From assembly GCF_001905885.1 (NCBI RefSeq), contig NZ_LIYH01000002.1, forward strand, positions 921,591-985,590: DNA of 64,000 nt, read 5' to 3'. The notes beneath the pieces were generated by a model, which did no database searches, was not told the DNA's origin, and was given only the letters and a program-made list of their open reading frames with translations. This document shows, piece after piece, positions 9,469 to 20,115 of the stretch (position 1 is its first letter; each line of letters begins with the position of its first letter). A program made the translations under genes and the position numbers. This DNA comes from Streptomyces sp. CB03234. GTDB taxonomy: Bacteria; Actinomycetota; Actinomycetes; Streptomycetales; Streptomycetaceae.

Positions 9469-11067
9469 ATGGCGGAGCTCACGATCCGGCCGGAGGAGAT
9501 CCGGGACGCGCTGGAGAACTTTGTCCAGTCGTACAAGCCGGACGCGGCCTCGCGCGAGGAGGTCGGTACGGTCAGCCTTGCCGGCGACGGCATCGCGAAG
9601 GTCGAGGGTCTGCCCTCGGCCATGGCGAACGAGCTGCTGAAGTTCGAGGACGGCACCCTCGGCCTCGCCCTCAACCTCGAGGAGCGCGAGATCGGTGCCA
9701 TTGTCCTCGGTGAGTTCAGCGGCATCGAGGAGGGCCAGCCGGTCACCCGCACCGGCGAGGTCCTGTCCGTCGCTGTCGGCGAGGGCTACCTGGGCCGGGT
9801 CGTCGACCCGCTCGGCAACCCGATCGACGGTCTCGGCGAGATCGCGACCGAGGGCCGCCGCGCCCTCGAACTGCAGGCACCCACGGTCATGCAGCGCAAG
9901 TCGGTGCACGAGCCGATGGAGACCGGCTACAAGGCCGTCGACGCCATGACCCCGATCGGCCGTGGTCAGCGCCAGCTGATCATCGGCGACCGCCAGACCG
10001 GCAAGACCGCCCTGGCCGTCGACACGATCATCAACCAGCGCGACAACTGGCGCTCGGGCGACCCGAAGAAGCAGGTCCGCTGCATCTACGTCGCCATCGG
10101 CCAGAAGGGCTCCACCATCGCGTCCGTGCGCGGCGCGCTGGAGGAGGCCGGTGCCCTGGAGTACACGACCATCGTCGCCGCCCCGGCGTCCGACCCGGCC
10201 GGCTTCAAGTACCTGGCGCCCTACACCGGCTCCGCCATCGGTCAGCACTGGATGTACCAGGGCAAGCACGTCCTGATCATCTTCGACGACCTGTCGAAGC
10301 AGGCCGACGCCTACCGTGCCGTCTCCCTGCTGCTGCGCCGCCCGCCGGGCCGCGAGGCCTACCCGGGTGACGTCTTCTACCTGCACTCGCGTCTGCTGGA
10401 GCGCTGCGCCAAGCTCTCCGACGAGATGGGTGCCGGTTCGATGACCGGTCTGCCGATCGTCGAGACCAAGGCCAACGACGTCTCGGCGTTCATCCCGACC
10501 AACGTCATCTCCATCACCGACGGCCAGTGCTTCCTGGAGTCCGACCTGTTCAACGCCGGTCAGCGCCCGGCCCTGAACGTCGGTATCTCGGTCTCCCGTG
10601 TCGGTGGCTCCGCCCAGCACAAGGCGATGCGCCAGGTCTCCGGCCGGCTGCGCGTGGACCTCGCCCAGTTCCGTGAGCTGGAGGCGTTCGCCGCCTTCGG
10701 TTCCGACCTGGACGCCGCGTCGAAGGCCTCGCTGGAGCGCGGTAAGCGCATGGTCGAGCTGCTGAAGCAGCCGCAGTACCAGCCGATGCCGACCGAGAAC
10801 CAGGTCGTCTCCGTCTGGGCCGGCACCACGGGCAAGATGGACGACGTCCCGGTCGGGGACATCCGCCGCTTCGAGTCGGAGCTGCTGGACTACCTGCACC
10901 GCGAGCACAAGCCGCTGATGACCTCGATCCGCGAGGGCGCGAAGATGTCCGACGACACCCTCACGGCCGTCGCCGACGCCATCGCCGCGTTCAAGAAGCA
11001 GTTCGAGACCTCGGACGGGAAGCTGCTGGCCGAGGACGCCCCGGCCACCGCCAACGTCTCGAAGTGA
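9469..11067 (+). CDS. atpA: F1 ATP synthase subunit alpha
   Basis: This 532-residue non-catalytic nucleotide-binding subunit has Walker A GDRQTGKT at 173-180 and the arginine-finger region [13 protein letters not shown] 9469 is supported by AGGGA (9458-9462), with AAGGAG (9449-9454) further off. An in-frame ATG at 9385 would add 28 residues but would translate the palindromic element and has no alpha-subunit homology, so I reject it. The 127-bp gap from atpH is the longest F1-internal gap apart from the atpD-atpC one. Confidence 0.98.
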   Translation: MAELTIRPEEIRDALENFVQSYKPDAASREEVGTVSLAGDGIAKVEGLPSAMANELLKFEDGTLGLALNLEEREIGAIVLGEFSGIEEGQPVTRTGEVLSVAVGEGYLGRVVDPLGNPIDGLGEIATEGRRALELQAPTVMQRKSVHEPMETGYKAVDAMTPIGRGQRQLIIGDRQTGKTALAVDTIINQRDNWRSGDPKKQVRCIYVAIGQKGSTIASVRGALEEAGALEYTTIVAAPASDPAGFKYLAPYTGSAIGQHWMYQGKHVLIIFDDLSKQADAYRAVSLLLRRPPGREAYPGDVFYLHSRLLERCAKLSDEMGAGSMTGLPIVETKANDVSAFIPTNVISITDGQCFLESDLFNAGQRPALNVGISVSRVGGSAQHKAMRQVSGRLRVDLAQFRELEAFAAFGSDLDAASKASLERGKRMVELLKQPQYQPMPTENQVVSVWAGTTGKMDDVPVGDIRRFESELLDYLHREHKPLMTSIREGAKMSDDTLTAVADAIAAFKKQFETSDGKLLAEDAPATANVSK

Positions 11068-11087
11068 CGACGGAAGGGACCTGACTC

Positions 11088-13447
<2,360 letters not shown>

Positions 13448-13461
13448 GTCCCGTGACTCAT

Positions 13462-13493
13462 GAAAGGGGGCGGGTCTCGTCCCGCCCCCTTTC
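13462..13493 (+). terminator. Perfect 13-bp stem-loop between atpD and atpC
   Basis: The left arm GAAAGGGGGCGGG (13462-13474) and right arm CCCGCCCCCTTTC (13481-13493) pair perfectly around a 6-base TCTCGT loop. There is no long T-tract, but GC-rich hairpins without U-runs are common terminators in Streptomyces. It may reduce read-through into atpC or stabilise the upstream mRNA. Confidence 0.7.
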
Positions 13494-13601
13494 GTACGCC
13501 TCCGTATGACCGAGGGGCCCGGCGTTTTCCGCGTCGGGTGCCCTACTAGACTTATGACCCAACACCCGGCACACGCCGGGTGGTGACCCGAGGAGCCACC
13601 C

Positions 13602-13976
13602 TTGGCTGCTGAGCTGCACGTCGAGCTGGTCGCCGCGGACCGGAGTGTCTGGTCCGGCGAGGCCACCCTGGTCATCGCGCGCACCACGTCCGGCGACATC
13701 GGCGTCATGCCCGGCCACCAGCCGCTGCTCGGTGTGCTGGAGTCGGGCCCGGTGACCATCCGTACGAGTGAGGGCGGGACTGTCGTCGCCGCCGTGCACG
13801 GCGGTTTCATCACGTTCGCCGACAACAAGCTGTCGCTGCTCGCCGAGATCGCCGAGCTGGCGGACGAGATCGACCCCCAGCGCGCCGAGCGTGCGCTGGA
13901 GCGCGCGAAGGCCGAGTCGGACGCCGCCGCCGAGCGGCGCGCCGAGGTCCGGCTGCGCGCGGTGGCGGTGCACTAG
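13602..13976 (+). CDS. atpC: F1 ATP synthase subunit epsilon
   Basis: This rotor-stalk and regulatory subunit has 124 residues. The N-terminal beta-sandwich is recognisable from GDIGVMPGHQPLLG and AVHGGFI, and it is followed by a C-terminal helical pair rich in Glu and Ala. TTG 13602 is the start, with AGGAG at 13591-13595, 6 bases away. It is separated from atpD by 154 bp containing a 13-bp hairpin and a second small inverted repeat (ACCCGGC/GCCGGGT, around 13564-13580) just ahead of the ribosome binding site, so its expression may be set separately from the rest of F1. Confidence 0.96.
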   Translation: MAAELHVELVAADRSVWSGEATLVIARTTSGDIGVMPGHQPLLGVLESGPVTIRTSEGGTVVAAVHGGFITFADNKLSLLAEIAELADEIDPQRAERALERAKAESDAAAERRAEVRLRAVAVH

Positions 13977-14016
13977 GTCCTTCCGGGACCTGGGCGCACC
14001 GCGCCGACAGTTGTGC

Positions 14017-14066
14017 CCTCAGCCGCGGCCCGGTCTGGAATCATCCAGATCGTGCCGCGGCTGAGG
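14017..14066 (+). terminator. Compound hairpin downstream of atpC
   Basis: The outer arms CCTCAGCCGCGGC (14017-14029) and GCCGCGGCTGAGG (14054-14066) are perfectly complementary over 13 bp. Inside, TCTGGA (14034-14039) pairs with TCCAGA (14044-14049). It probably marks the end of the atp operon. Confidence 0.6.
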
Positions 14067-14088
14067 TCGATGCAGGTGCAGGGTGTAT

Positions 14089-14101
14089 TTCGTTGAACGA
14101 A
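14089..14101. promoter_or_regulatory. 13-bp palindrome before the DUF2550 gene
   Basis: TTCGTTGAACGAA (TTCGTT, central G, AACGAA) ends 6 bases before the GAGGAGGT ribosome binding site of the next gene. It is a candidate operator; no regulator can be named. Confidence 0.35.
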
Positions 14102-14123
14102 CGATGCGAGGAGGTCGGTGGAG

Positions 14124-14570
14124 ATGTTCCTCGCTCTGCTGGTGAGCGCCCTGGTCGTCGCACTGGTGGTGATCGCACTCTTCGTGTTCGGACTGCGCCG
14201 GCGGCTGATCCAGCGCTCCGGTGGCACCTTCGACTGCAGCCTGCGCTGGAACGTGCCGGACGACGGTGACGTCTCCGGCAAGGGATGGGTGTACGGCGTC
14301 GCCCGCTACAGCGGCGACCGGATCGCCTGGTTCCGGGTCTTCTCGTACGCACCCCGCCCGCGCCGCATCCTGGAACGCTCCGGCATCGAGGTGCTCGCGC
14401 GCCGGATGCCCGAGGGCGAGGAGGAGCTGGCCCTGCTCTCCGACTCGGTGGTGCTGGGGTGTCTGCACCACGGACGCCACGTGGAGCTGGCGATGAGCGA
14501 GGACGCGCTCACCGGCTTCCTCGCCTGGCTCGAGGCGGCTCCTCCTGGGCAGCGCGTCAATGTGGCCTGA
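14124..14570 (+). CDS. DUF2550 family membrane-anchored protein
   Basis: This conserved actinobacterial protein of unknown function is 148 residues long. A single N-terminal membrane helix (about 2-24, ALLVSALVVALVVIALFVFGL) is followed by a soluble domain with GTFDCSLRWN and a GKGWVYGVARYSGDRIAWFR stretch. ATG 14124 is chosen because GAGGAGGT (14108-14115) gives an 8-base spacer; the in-frame GTG 14118 would leave only 2 bases. It is regularly found next to the atp operon in Streptomyces (recall). Its 3' end overlaps the following gene by 11 bp. Confidence 0.85.
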   Translation: MFLALLVSALVVALVVIALFVFGLRRRLIQRSGGTFDCSLRWNVPDDGDVSGKGWVYGVARYSGDRIAWFRVFSYAPRPRRILERSGIEVLARRMPEGEEELALLSDSVVLGCLHHGRHVELAMSEDALTGFLAWLEAAPPGQRVNVA

Positions 14571-15300
14571 CATACCCCGGGTGGGGGCGGGGGAGTGCCA
14601 TGTGTGGATCGCCGACGCCGTCCGCGTACCGTCGCGCAGTCCCCTGCTGGAGCTCCTCGACGCGCGTGAGCGGGCACGCCATGACGCTTTCGTACGGGAA
14701 TCGGACCGCGCGCTGTATCTGACCGCGCACGCCCTGCTGCGGCGGCTCGTCGCCGCGCATCTCGGGGGCGATCCGCGCGAGGTGCGGTTCACGCACGAGT
14801 GCCGGCACTGCGACCGGCCGGATCCGCACGGGAAGCCGGGGCTGGTGGACTCGGCTCTGGAGCTGTCGCTGTCGCACTCGGGGGACAAGGTCGCGGTCGC
14901 GCTGTCGCTCGCCGGGCCGGTCGGGGTGGACATCGAGCGGGTGGCGGAGGACGGCAGGGCGGCGGATCTCGCGCCGGTGGTGCTGGCCGTGGCCGAGCGG
15001 GATGAGCTGGAGCGGCTACCGGCCGGGGAGCGGGCGTGGGGTTTCACCCGCTACTGGGCGCGGAAGGAAGCGGTGCTCAAGGCGACCGGGGACGGCCTGG
15101 CGGTGGAGCCCGCGCTGCTGACGGTGAGCGCGCCGGGGGCACCGGCCGCGCTGCTGGAGTGGCGGGAACGAGCGGAGCCGCACCTGCCGGTGCGGCTCCA
15201 TGATGTCGACGCGGGTGACGGCTACCGGGCAGCGGTCGCCGTCCTGGGCGATCGGTGCCGCGTGGTGCGGCACGAGGTGGGGTTCGACGCCGCTACTTGA
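14560..15300 (+). CDS. 4'-phosphopantetheinyl transferase, Sfp type
   Basis: This enzyme activates acyl or peptidyl carrier proteins by attaching the CoA phosphopantetheine arm to a serine. The 246-residue protein has all three family signatures: GKPGL (91-95), the magnesium-binding GVDIE (122-126) and WARKEAVLK (166-174). A CRHC pair near 81-84 is seen in some actinobacterial members. ATG 14560 overlaps the DUF2550 gene by 11 bp, implying coupling; GTG 14581 is an alternative start. Its stop overlaps the convergent chitinase stop by 8 bp. Sfp-type enzymes usually serve polyketide or nonribosomal peptide synthases; the carrier proteins are not in this window. Confidence 0.93.
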   Translation: MWPDIPRVGAGECHVWIADAVRVPSRSPLLELLDARERARHDAFVRESDRALYLTAHALLRRLVAAHLGGDPREVRFTHECRHCDRPDPHGKPGLVDSALELSLSHSGDKVAVALSLAGPVGVDIERVAEDGRAADLAPVVLAVAERDELERLPAGERAWGFTRYWARKEAVLKATGDGLAVEPALLTVSAPGAPAALLEWRERAEPHLPVRLHDVDAGDGYRAAVAVLGDRCRVVRHEVGFDAAT

Positions 15301-17155
15301 GGCCGTTGCTGATGGCGCTAACCAGCTCCCCGTTGGCGGTGTCACCGCTGAACTCCCAGAAGAACGCGCCACCGAGGCCCTGGTTCTTGGCCCAGCCCAT
15401 CTTGGACGTGACGGTGGCCGGGGTGTCGTAGCTCCACCAGTTGGTGCCGCAGTGCGCGTACGCCGTGCCGGCGATCGTGCCGTTGGCCGGGCAGGAGTTC
15501 TTCAGGACCTTGTAGTCCTCGATGCCCTGCTCGTACGTGCCGGCCGCCGGGCCCGTGGCGGTGCCGCCCGGCTCCTTCTGCGTCACGCCGGTCCAGCCGC
15601 GGCCGTAGAAGCCGATGCCGAGGAGCAGCTTGGCGGACGGGACGCCCTTGGCCTTGAACTTGGCGATGGCCTCGGCGGAGTTGAAGCCCTGCTGCGGGAT
15701 GCCGGGGTACGAGGTGAGCGGGGAGTGCGGGGCCGTCGGGCCCTTCGCCGCCCAGGCGCCGAAGAAGTCGTACGTCATCACGTTGTACCAGTCGACGTAC
15801 TTCGCGGCGCCGCCGTAGTCGGCCGCGTCGATCTTGCCGCCGGAGGAGGCGTCGGCGGTGACGGCCGCGGTGACCAGGTTGTTGGCACCGAACTTGGCAC
15901 GCATGGCCTGCATCATGTTCGTGAAGGCCGCCGGGCCGCTGGTGTCGCAGGACAGGCCGCAGGCGTTGGGGTACTCCCAGTCCAGGTCGATGCCGTCGAA
16001 GACGTCGGCCCAGCGCGGGTCCTCGACCAGGTCGTAGCACGACTGGGCGAAGGCGGCCGGGTTCGCCGCGGCCTGGCCGAAGCCGCCGGACCAGGTCCAG
16101 CCGCCGAACGACCACAGCACCTTGATGTGCGGGTACTGGGCCTTCAGCTTGCGCAGCTGGTTGAAGTTGCCGCGCAGCGGCTGGTCCCAGGTGTCGGCCT
16201 TGCCGTCGACGGACTGGTCGGCGGTGTAGGCCTTGTCGTAGTCGGCGAAGGCGTCACCGATGGTGCACCTGCCGTTCTGGACGTTGCCGAAGGCGTAGTT
16301 GATGTGCGTGATCTTCTGCGCGGAGCCGGACGTCACCAGGTTCTTGACGTGGTAGTTGCGCCCGTAGACGCCCCAGTTGGTGAAGTAGCCCAGGTTGATC
16401 TTGGCGCCGGGGCCCGGTCCGGGGCCGGGGTCGGTGCCGCCGCCGGTGGTGCGCACGGCGCGGGAGCCGCTGACCGGTCCGGTCTGGTCGGCGGTGTCGC
16501 GCGCCTGGACGGCGTACGAGTAGTCGGTGCCGGCCGTCAGGCCGGTGTTGGTGTACGTCAGGCCCGTCACCGTGGCGACCTTGACGCCGTCGCGCAGCAC
16601 GTCGTAGTTCTTGACGCCCTTGTCGTCGGTGGCGGCGGTCCACGTCAGCTTCACCGAGGTGTTGGTGATCTCGGAGGCACTGGGGGTGCCGGGGGCGGAG
16701 GGCGGGTTGTCACCGGGGACGGTGGGGCCGCCGTCGCAGGAGCCGCCGTTGATCTTGCAGCCGGAGGGGGATCCGGTGCCCGTGCCGTTGAACCCGAAGG
16801 AGACGGAGGCGCCGGGGGCGAGGGTGCCGTTCCAGCCGACGTTCTTGGCGGTCCAGTGGGTGCCGCTGCTGGTGACGGTCGCGTCCCAGGCGGAGGTGAC
16901 CGACGTACCGGAGGGGAAGTCCCACTCGACGGTCCAGGAGGACAGGGAGGTGGTGCCGGTGTTCTTCACCGTCCACTTGCCCTCGAAGCCGGAGCCCCAG
17001 TCGGAGACCTTGGTGTACGTGGCGGTCGCCGAGGTCGCGGCCTGGGCGGGGGAGGCGAGGCCGACCATGGCGGCCAGCGGCAGCAGCAGGGCGGTGAGTC
17101 CGGCCGTGGCTCTGGCCCGGAATCTCGTTCTGCGCGGAAGTGCTTGAGTGCTCAA
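15293..17155 (-). CDS. Secreted modular chitinase: CBM2, fibronectin III and GH18
   Basis: This extracellular enzyme hydrolyses chitin. The 620-residue protein has a signal peptide of about 39 residues ending AQA, a CBM2-type cellulose/chitin-binding module (about 41-138), a fibronectin type III module (about 150-237), a Pro-Gly linker (242-250) and a GH18 barrel (about 252-620). The catalytic DGIDLDWE is at 387-394, with E394 as acid/base. TTG 17155 is the start, with GAGGAG five bases upstream on the minus strand. The promoter carries two DasR-like repeats, so induction by chitooligosaccharides and repression under glucosamine-poor conditions are expected (inference). The 3' end overlaps the phosphopantetheinyl transferase gene by 8 bp. 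Confidence 0.95.
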   Translation of the reverse strand: MSTQALPRRTRFRARATAGLTALLLPLAAMVGLASPAQAATSATATYTKVSDWGSGFEGKWTVKNTGTTSLSSWTVEWDFPSGTSVTSAWDATVTSSGTHWTAKNVGWNGTLAPGASVSFGFNGTGTGSPSGCKINGGSCDGGPTVPGDNPPSAPGTPSASEITNTSVKLTWTAATDDKGVKNYDVLRDGVKVATVTGLTYTNTGLTAGTDYSYAVQARDTADQTGPVSGSRAVRTTGGGTDPGPGPGPGAKINLGYFTNWGVYGRNYHVKNLVTSGSAQKITHINYAFGNVQNGRCTIGDAFADYDKAYTADQSVDGKADTWDQPLRGNFNQLRKLKAQYPHIKVLWSFGGWTWSGGFGQAAANPAAFAQSCYDLVEDPRWADVFDGIDLDWEYPNACGLSCDTSGPAAFTNMMQAMRAKFGANNLVTAAVTADASSGGKIDAADYGGAAKYVDWYNVMTYDFFGAWAAKGPTAPHSPLTSYPGIPQQGFNSAEAIAKFKAKGVPSAKLLLGIGFYGRGWTGVTQKEPGGTATGPAAGTYEQGIEDYKVLKNSCPANGTIAGTAYAHCGTNWWSYDTPATVTSKMGWAKNQGLGGAFFWEFSGDTANGELVSAISNGLK

Positions 17156-17214
17156 CGGTGCTCCTCAAGATGCGGACGGACAACGGTGGGGGTCCGTGAA
17201 AGGTGCGCGCCGTG

Positions 17215-17243
17215 AGCGTAGGAAGGTCTGGACCAATCGTCAA
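17215..17243 (-). promoter_or_regulatory. Chitinase promoter, HrdB-like
   Basis: Read on the minus strand, -35 TTGACG (17238-17243) and -10 TACGCT (17215-17220) are separated by exactly 17 bases. One of the two 12-bp operator repeats fills the spacer, so a bound protein would block polymerase. Confidence 0.75.
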
Positions 17244-17255
17244 TAGGTCCAGACC
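17224..17255 (-). promoter_or_regulatory. Pair of 12-bp DasR/chitinase-type operator repeats
   Basis: On the minus strand, TGGTCTGGACCT (17244-17255) and TGGTCCAGACCT (17224-17235) are direct repeats and each is nearly palindromic. They match the 12-bp direct repeat described in Streptomyces chitinase promoters and the TGGTCTAGACCA core of the DasR consensus. They flank the -35 box. Confidence 0.8.
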
Positions 17256-17274
17256 ATAGGTGTCTCCGCTTGTG

Positions 17275-17940
17275 TCATACGCCCAACTCCTGCGCCAGCA
17301 CCGCGGCCTGCACCCTGCTGCGCAGCTCCAGCTTCCCCAGCAGCCGGCTCACATGCGTCTTCACCGTCGCCTCCGCCATCCGCAGCCGTACCGCGATCTC
17401 CGCGTTCGACAACCCCTCGCCCAGGCACGACAGCACCTCCCGCTCCCGCCGCGTCAGCACGTCGAGCACCGACGGATCGGGCGCGTCCTCCCCCCGTACC
17501 GGCCGGGCCGGCGCCGCGAACTCGGCGATCAGCCGGCGCGTCACCGCCGGGGCGATCAGGCCCTCGCCGCGCGCCACCGTCCGTACCGCCTCGATCAGGT
17601 CCTTCGCCTCGGTGTTCTTCAGCAGGAACCCCGCCGCCCCGGCGCGCAACGCCCCGAAGACGTACTCGTCCAGATCGAACGTCGTCAGGACCAGCACGTC
17701 GGCGAGGGACTCGGCAACCACCTGACGGGTCGCCGACACCCCGTCCAGGCGCGGCATCTGAACATCCATCAACACCAGGTCGGGCCGCAGCTCGCGCGCG
17801 AGCCGCACCGCCTCCTCGCCGTCCCGGGCCTCGCCGACCACCTCGATGCCGGGCGCGGTGCCCAGGATGAGGACCAGCCCGGCACGCACCGCGCTCTGGT
17901 CCTCGGCCACGAGTACGCGTACGCGTGGGGTTCCGGTCAT
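17275..17940 (-). CDS. Two-component response regulator, NarL/LuxR type
   Basis: The protein is 221 residues. The N-terminal receiver domain (about 8-125) has the acidic pair in VAEDQ, a phospho-acceptor Asp in LVLMDVQMPRLDG and the switch residue in LVLTTFD. The C-terminal LuxR helix-turn-helix (about 155-215) contains LTRREREVLSCLGEGLSNAEIA and VKTHVSRLLGKL. It overlaps the sensor kinase gene by 4 bp (ATGA), so the two are a coupled pair. It is transcribed toward the chitinase, which starts 119 bp beyond, but the chitinase has its own promoter. Confidence 0.94.
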   Translation of the reverse strand: MTGTPRVRVLVAEDQSAVRAGLVLILGTAPGIEVVGEARDGEEAVRLARELRPDLVLMDVQMPRLDGVSATRQVVAESLADVLVLTTFDLDEYVFGALRAGAAGFLLKNTEAKDLIEAVRTVARGEGLIAPAVTRRLIAEFAAPARPVRGEDAPDPSVLDVLTRREREVLSCLGEGLSNAEIAVRLRMAEATVKTHVSRLLGKLELRSRVQAAVLAQELGV

Positions 17941-19154
17941 GCCGACGGCTCCTTGTCGTCCTCCGCCACGGGCAGCTCCGCCCGTACCCGCCAGATCCTC
18001 CCGCCCCCCTCCTCGGCGGGGCCCGCCTCGAACACGCCGCCCAGCAGCGCGATCCGCTCCCGCATCCCCACCAGACCGGCCCCCGACCCGGGCGCGCGGG
18101 GCCCTGGCCTCACGGCGCCGTACGGGCTGGTCACCTCGACCGTCAGCGCATGGTCGGCCCACTGCAGCGCGACGGTCACCTCCCCCGCGTCCGCGTGCTT
18201 GAGCGTGTTCGTCAGCGACTCCTGCACGATGCGGTACGCCGCGAGCTCGACGGGTGCGGGCAGCGCCGTGTCCGGCGCCCGGTCGTCGACCAGCCGGAAC
18301 GTCAGGCCGCTCGCCGAGCCGTTCATCCCGGCCTGCCGCACCAGGGCGTCCAGGCCGTCGAGCGTCGGCGCGGCGGCGGGCTCGTCATGGCCGGCGCTGT
18401 CGCGCAGCAGGCCGATCAGCCGGCGCATCTCGGCCAGGCCGTCGACGCTGTTCTCCCGGATGACGCCCAGCGCGTCGCGGGACGTCCTCGGATCGTCCAG
18501 CGAGAGCGCGGCGGTGGAGTGGATGGCGATCGCGGACAGGTGGCCCGCCACCAGGTCGTGCAGCTCCCGCGCCATCCGGGACCGCTCGGCGATCACCGCC
18601 TGCCGGCGGTCCATCTCCGCCAGCAGCGCGGTCTGCTCGGCCCGCAGGCGGGCGGTGTCGGCGGCCTGCCGGTGGTTGCGGACCACGGCGCCGGTGATGG
18701 CCGGGAAGAACGTGATCAGCGCGGTGACCACGCCGATCAGCAGCGCCTCCGGCTCCCGGAACCAGGCCAGGAAGCCGAGCGTCACCGCGATCGTGATCAG
18801 CCCGGTGGTCACGGGGATCCGGCGGGCGGAGGCGGGCGGCCCGTACACCACGGCGGCGTACACGATGTCGGCGAACATCACGACCGTCATCAGATTGCCC
18901 CGGGTGAACTGGTCCGCGACCACCGCGACGGTCCCGGCGAGCAGCGCCGTACGCGGCATGGTCCGGCGTACGAACGCCAGCGAGGTCATCGCCAGCAGCG
19001 GCACCAGCACCACCGGACCGGCGGGCACCCGCGCCCGTGGTCCCTGCGTGTACAGCCCGAACGACCACAGCAGCAGGCCGCAGGCCAGCCCGGCGGCGCC
19101 GATCAGCACGTCGTCGCGGTGCGTACGGGGAAGTGTCACCCGTCCATCCAACAC
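17937..19154 (-). CDS. Two-component sensor histidine kinase (HisKA_3 type)
   Basis: The kinase is 405 residues with an N-terminal membrane domain of about five or six helices (to about 160) and no large extracellular loop, so it probably senses a membrane signal. The dimerisation segment AERSRMARELHDLVAGHLSAI carries the phospho-accepting His, and a C-terminal HATPase domain has AYRIVQESLTNTLKHA and GAGLVGMRERIALLGG. This is the partner kinase of the adjoining NarL-type regulator. The signal and targets are unknown. The ABC-exporter-adjacent location seen in similar pairs does not apply here: the divergent neighbour is an unknown membrane protein. Confidence 0.92.
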   Translation of the reverse strand: MLDGRVTLPRTHRDDVLIGAAGLACGLLLWSFGLYTQGPRARVPAGPVVLVPLLAMTSLAFVRRTMPRTALLAGTVAVVADQFTRGNLMTVVMFADIVYAAVVYGPPASARRIPVTTGLITIAVTLGFLAWFREPEALLIGVVTALITFFPAITGAVVRNHRQAADTARLRAEQTALLAEMDRRQAVIAERSRMARELHDLVAGHLSAIAIHSTAALSLDDPRTSRDALGVIRENSVDGLAEMRRLIGLLRDSAGHDEPAAAPTLDGLDALVRQAGMNGSASGLTFRLVDDRAPDTALPAPVELAAYRIVQESLTNTLKHADAGEVTVALQWADHALTVEVTSPYGAVRPGPRAPGSGAGLVGMRERIALLGGVFEAGPAEEGGGRIWRVRAELPVAEDDKEPSA

Positions 19155-19195
19155 GGTGCGCGCCGCCCGGACCTCGCCGTGCGGTCGGAGCGCCG

Positions 19196-19215
19196 ACTAC
19201 ATCGCACTACATCGA
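19196..19215. promoter_or_regulatory. Two tandem 10-bp repeats between the kinase gene and the divergent membrane gene
   Basis: ACTACATCGC (19196-19205) is followed directly by ACTACATCGA (19206-19215), exactly one helical turn apart. This is a plausible same-face binding site, perhaps for the neighbouring NarL-type regulator. Confidence 0.4.
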
Positions 19216-19300
19216 AGGGTGCAGTACCGATTCGTCACCGGTGACGACGAAACGGCGCGCGGCGGCCGGAAGGCTGGAGGGGTACCGAAGGGAGAGTGCC

Positions 19301-19870
19301 GTGGTCGTCGCGCTCATCGTGATCTGTGAAGTCGGCTTCTGGGTGCTGCTCGCCGCCGGCCTCGCCACCCGCTACCTGCTGAAGATGCCCCGAACGGGCG
19401 CGGCCCTGCTGCTGTGCGAGCCGCTGCTGGAAGTCGTCCTGCTGGTCGTCACCGCGCTCGACCTCAAGAACGGCGCCGTACCCAGCGCGCGGCACGGGGT
19501 GGCCGCGCTGTACATCGGGTACACCGTCGGCCACGGCCACCGCACGGTGAAGTGGCTCGACGGCCACGCCGCCCACCGCCTCGCGGGCGGCCCGCGTCCG
19601 CCGGGGCCGCCCCGCTACGGCATGGCCCGCGCCCGCTACGAGGCCCGCGTCTGGCTCGGCACGCTCGTCGCGGCGGCCGTCGCCACCGCCCTGCTGTGGC
19701 TCGCGATCCTGTACGTGGGCGACGCGACCCGCACCGGTTCGCTGGAGAGCTGGATGGGCGTGGCGTGGCGGACGGCCGGCATCCACGGCCTGATCGCCCT
19801 GTCGTACGCGATCTGGCCGCGGAAGGCCCCTGTGGATGAGGCATCGGAGCCTGTGGGCGTACGTGAATGA
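19301..19870 (+). CDS. Hypothetical integral membrane protein
   Basis: I do not recognise a named family. The 189-residue protein has about five membrane helices: two near 2-45, one near 55-75 (CTG-type, basic loop after it), one near 125-150 and one near 165-180. A hydrophilic His/Arg-rich loop (HGHRTVKWLDGHAAHRLAGG) lies between. GTG 19301 is preceded by AAGGGAG (19288-19294) with a 6-base spacer. It is divergent from the two-component pair and shares the intergenic region with the 10-bp repeats, so it may be that system's target (inference). Confidence 0.75.
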   Translation: MVVALIVICEVGFWVLLAAGLATRYLLKMPRTGAALLLCEPLLEVVLLVVTALDLKNGAVPSARHGVAALYIGYTVGHGHRTVKWLDGHAAHRLAGGPRPPGPPRYGMARARYEARVWLGTLVAAAVATALLWLAILYVGDATRTGSLESWMGVAWRTAGIHGLIALSYAIWPRKAPVDEASEPVGVRE

Positions 19871-20115
19871 CTACGCTCACGGGAATGGATGACTCCGTAC
19901 CCGCGCGCGACGTCCACCCCGCGTCCGACGCCCTGGAGACCGCCGCCGACGAACGTCTGGCCCGTCGGGCCCTGCGGACCCTCGCCGAGGAGGGCGCCGA
20001 GCCTCGCGCCACGATGGCCGACGTGCTCGCCGATCTCGCGGACCGCTTCAGCGCTCCCCGCCCGGCACCCACAGCACGTCCCCGACCTCCTTGTTCGCCG
20101 TCCGCGCCAGGATGA
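19867..20115 (+). CDS. Small hypothetical protein overlapping the adenosyltransferase 3' end
   Basis: ATG 19867 overlaps the upstream TGA (ATGA), suggesting coupling. The first 60 residues (DSVPARDVHPASDALETAADERLARRAL) look like a real acidic, helical protein. The last 22 (PRPAPTARPRPPCSP) are translated from the antisense of the convergent adenosyltransferase gene and have poor character. It may be a short regulatory protein, or a gene whose original end was lost. Confidence is low. Confidence 0.4.
   Translation: MTTLTGMDDSVPARDVHPASDALETAADERLARRALRTLAEEGAEPRATMADVLADLADRFSAPRPAPTARPRPPCSPSAPG

Noticed and set aside
15200..17215. Plus-strand 671-codon frame opposite the chitinase
   Set aside because: The chitinase frame has a signal peptide and three recognisable domains; the opposite frame has only biased composition.
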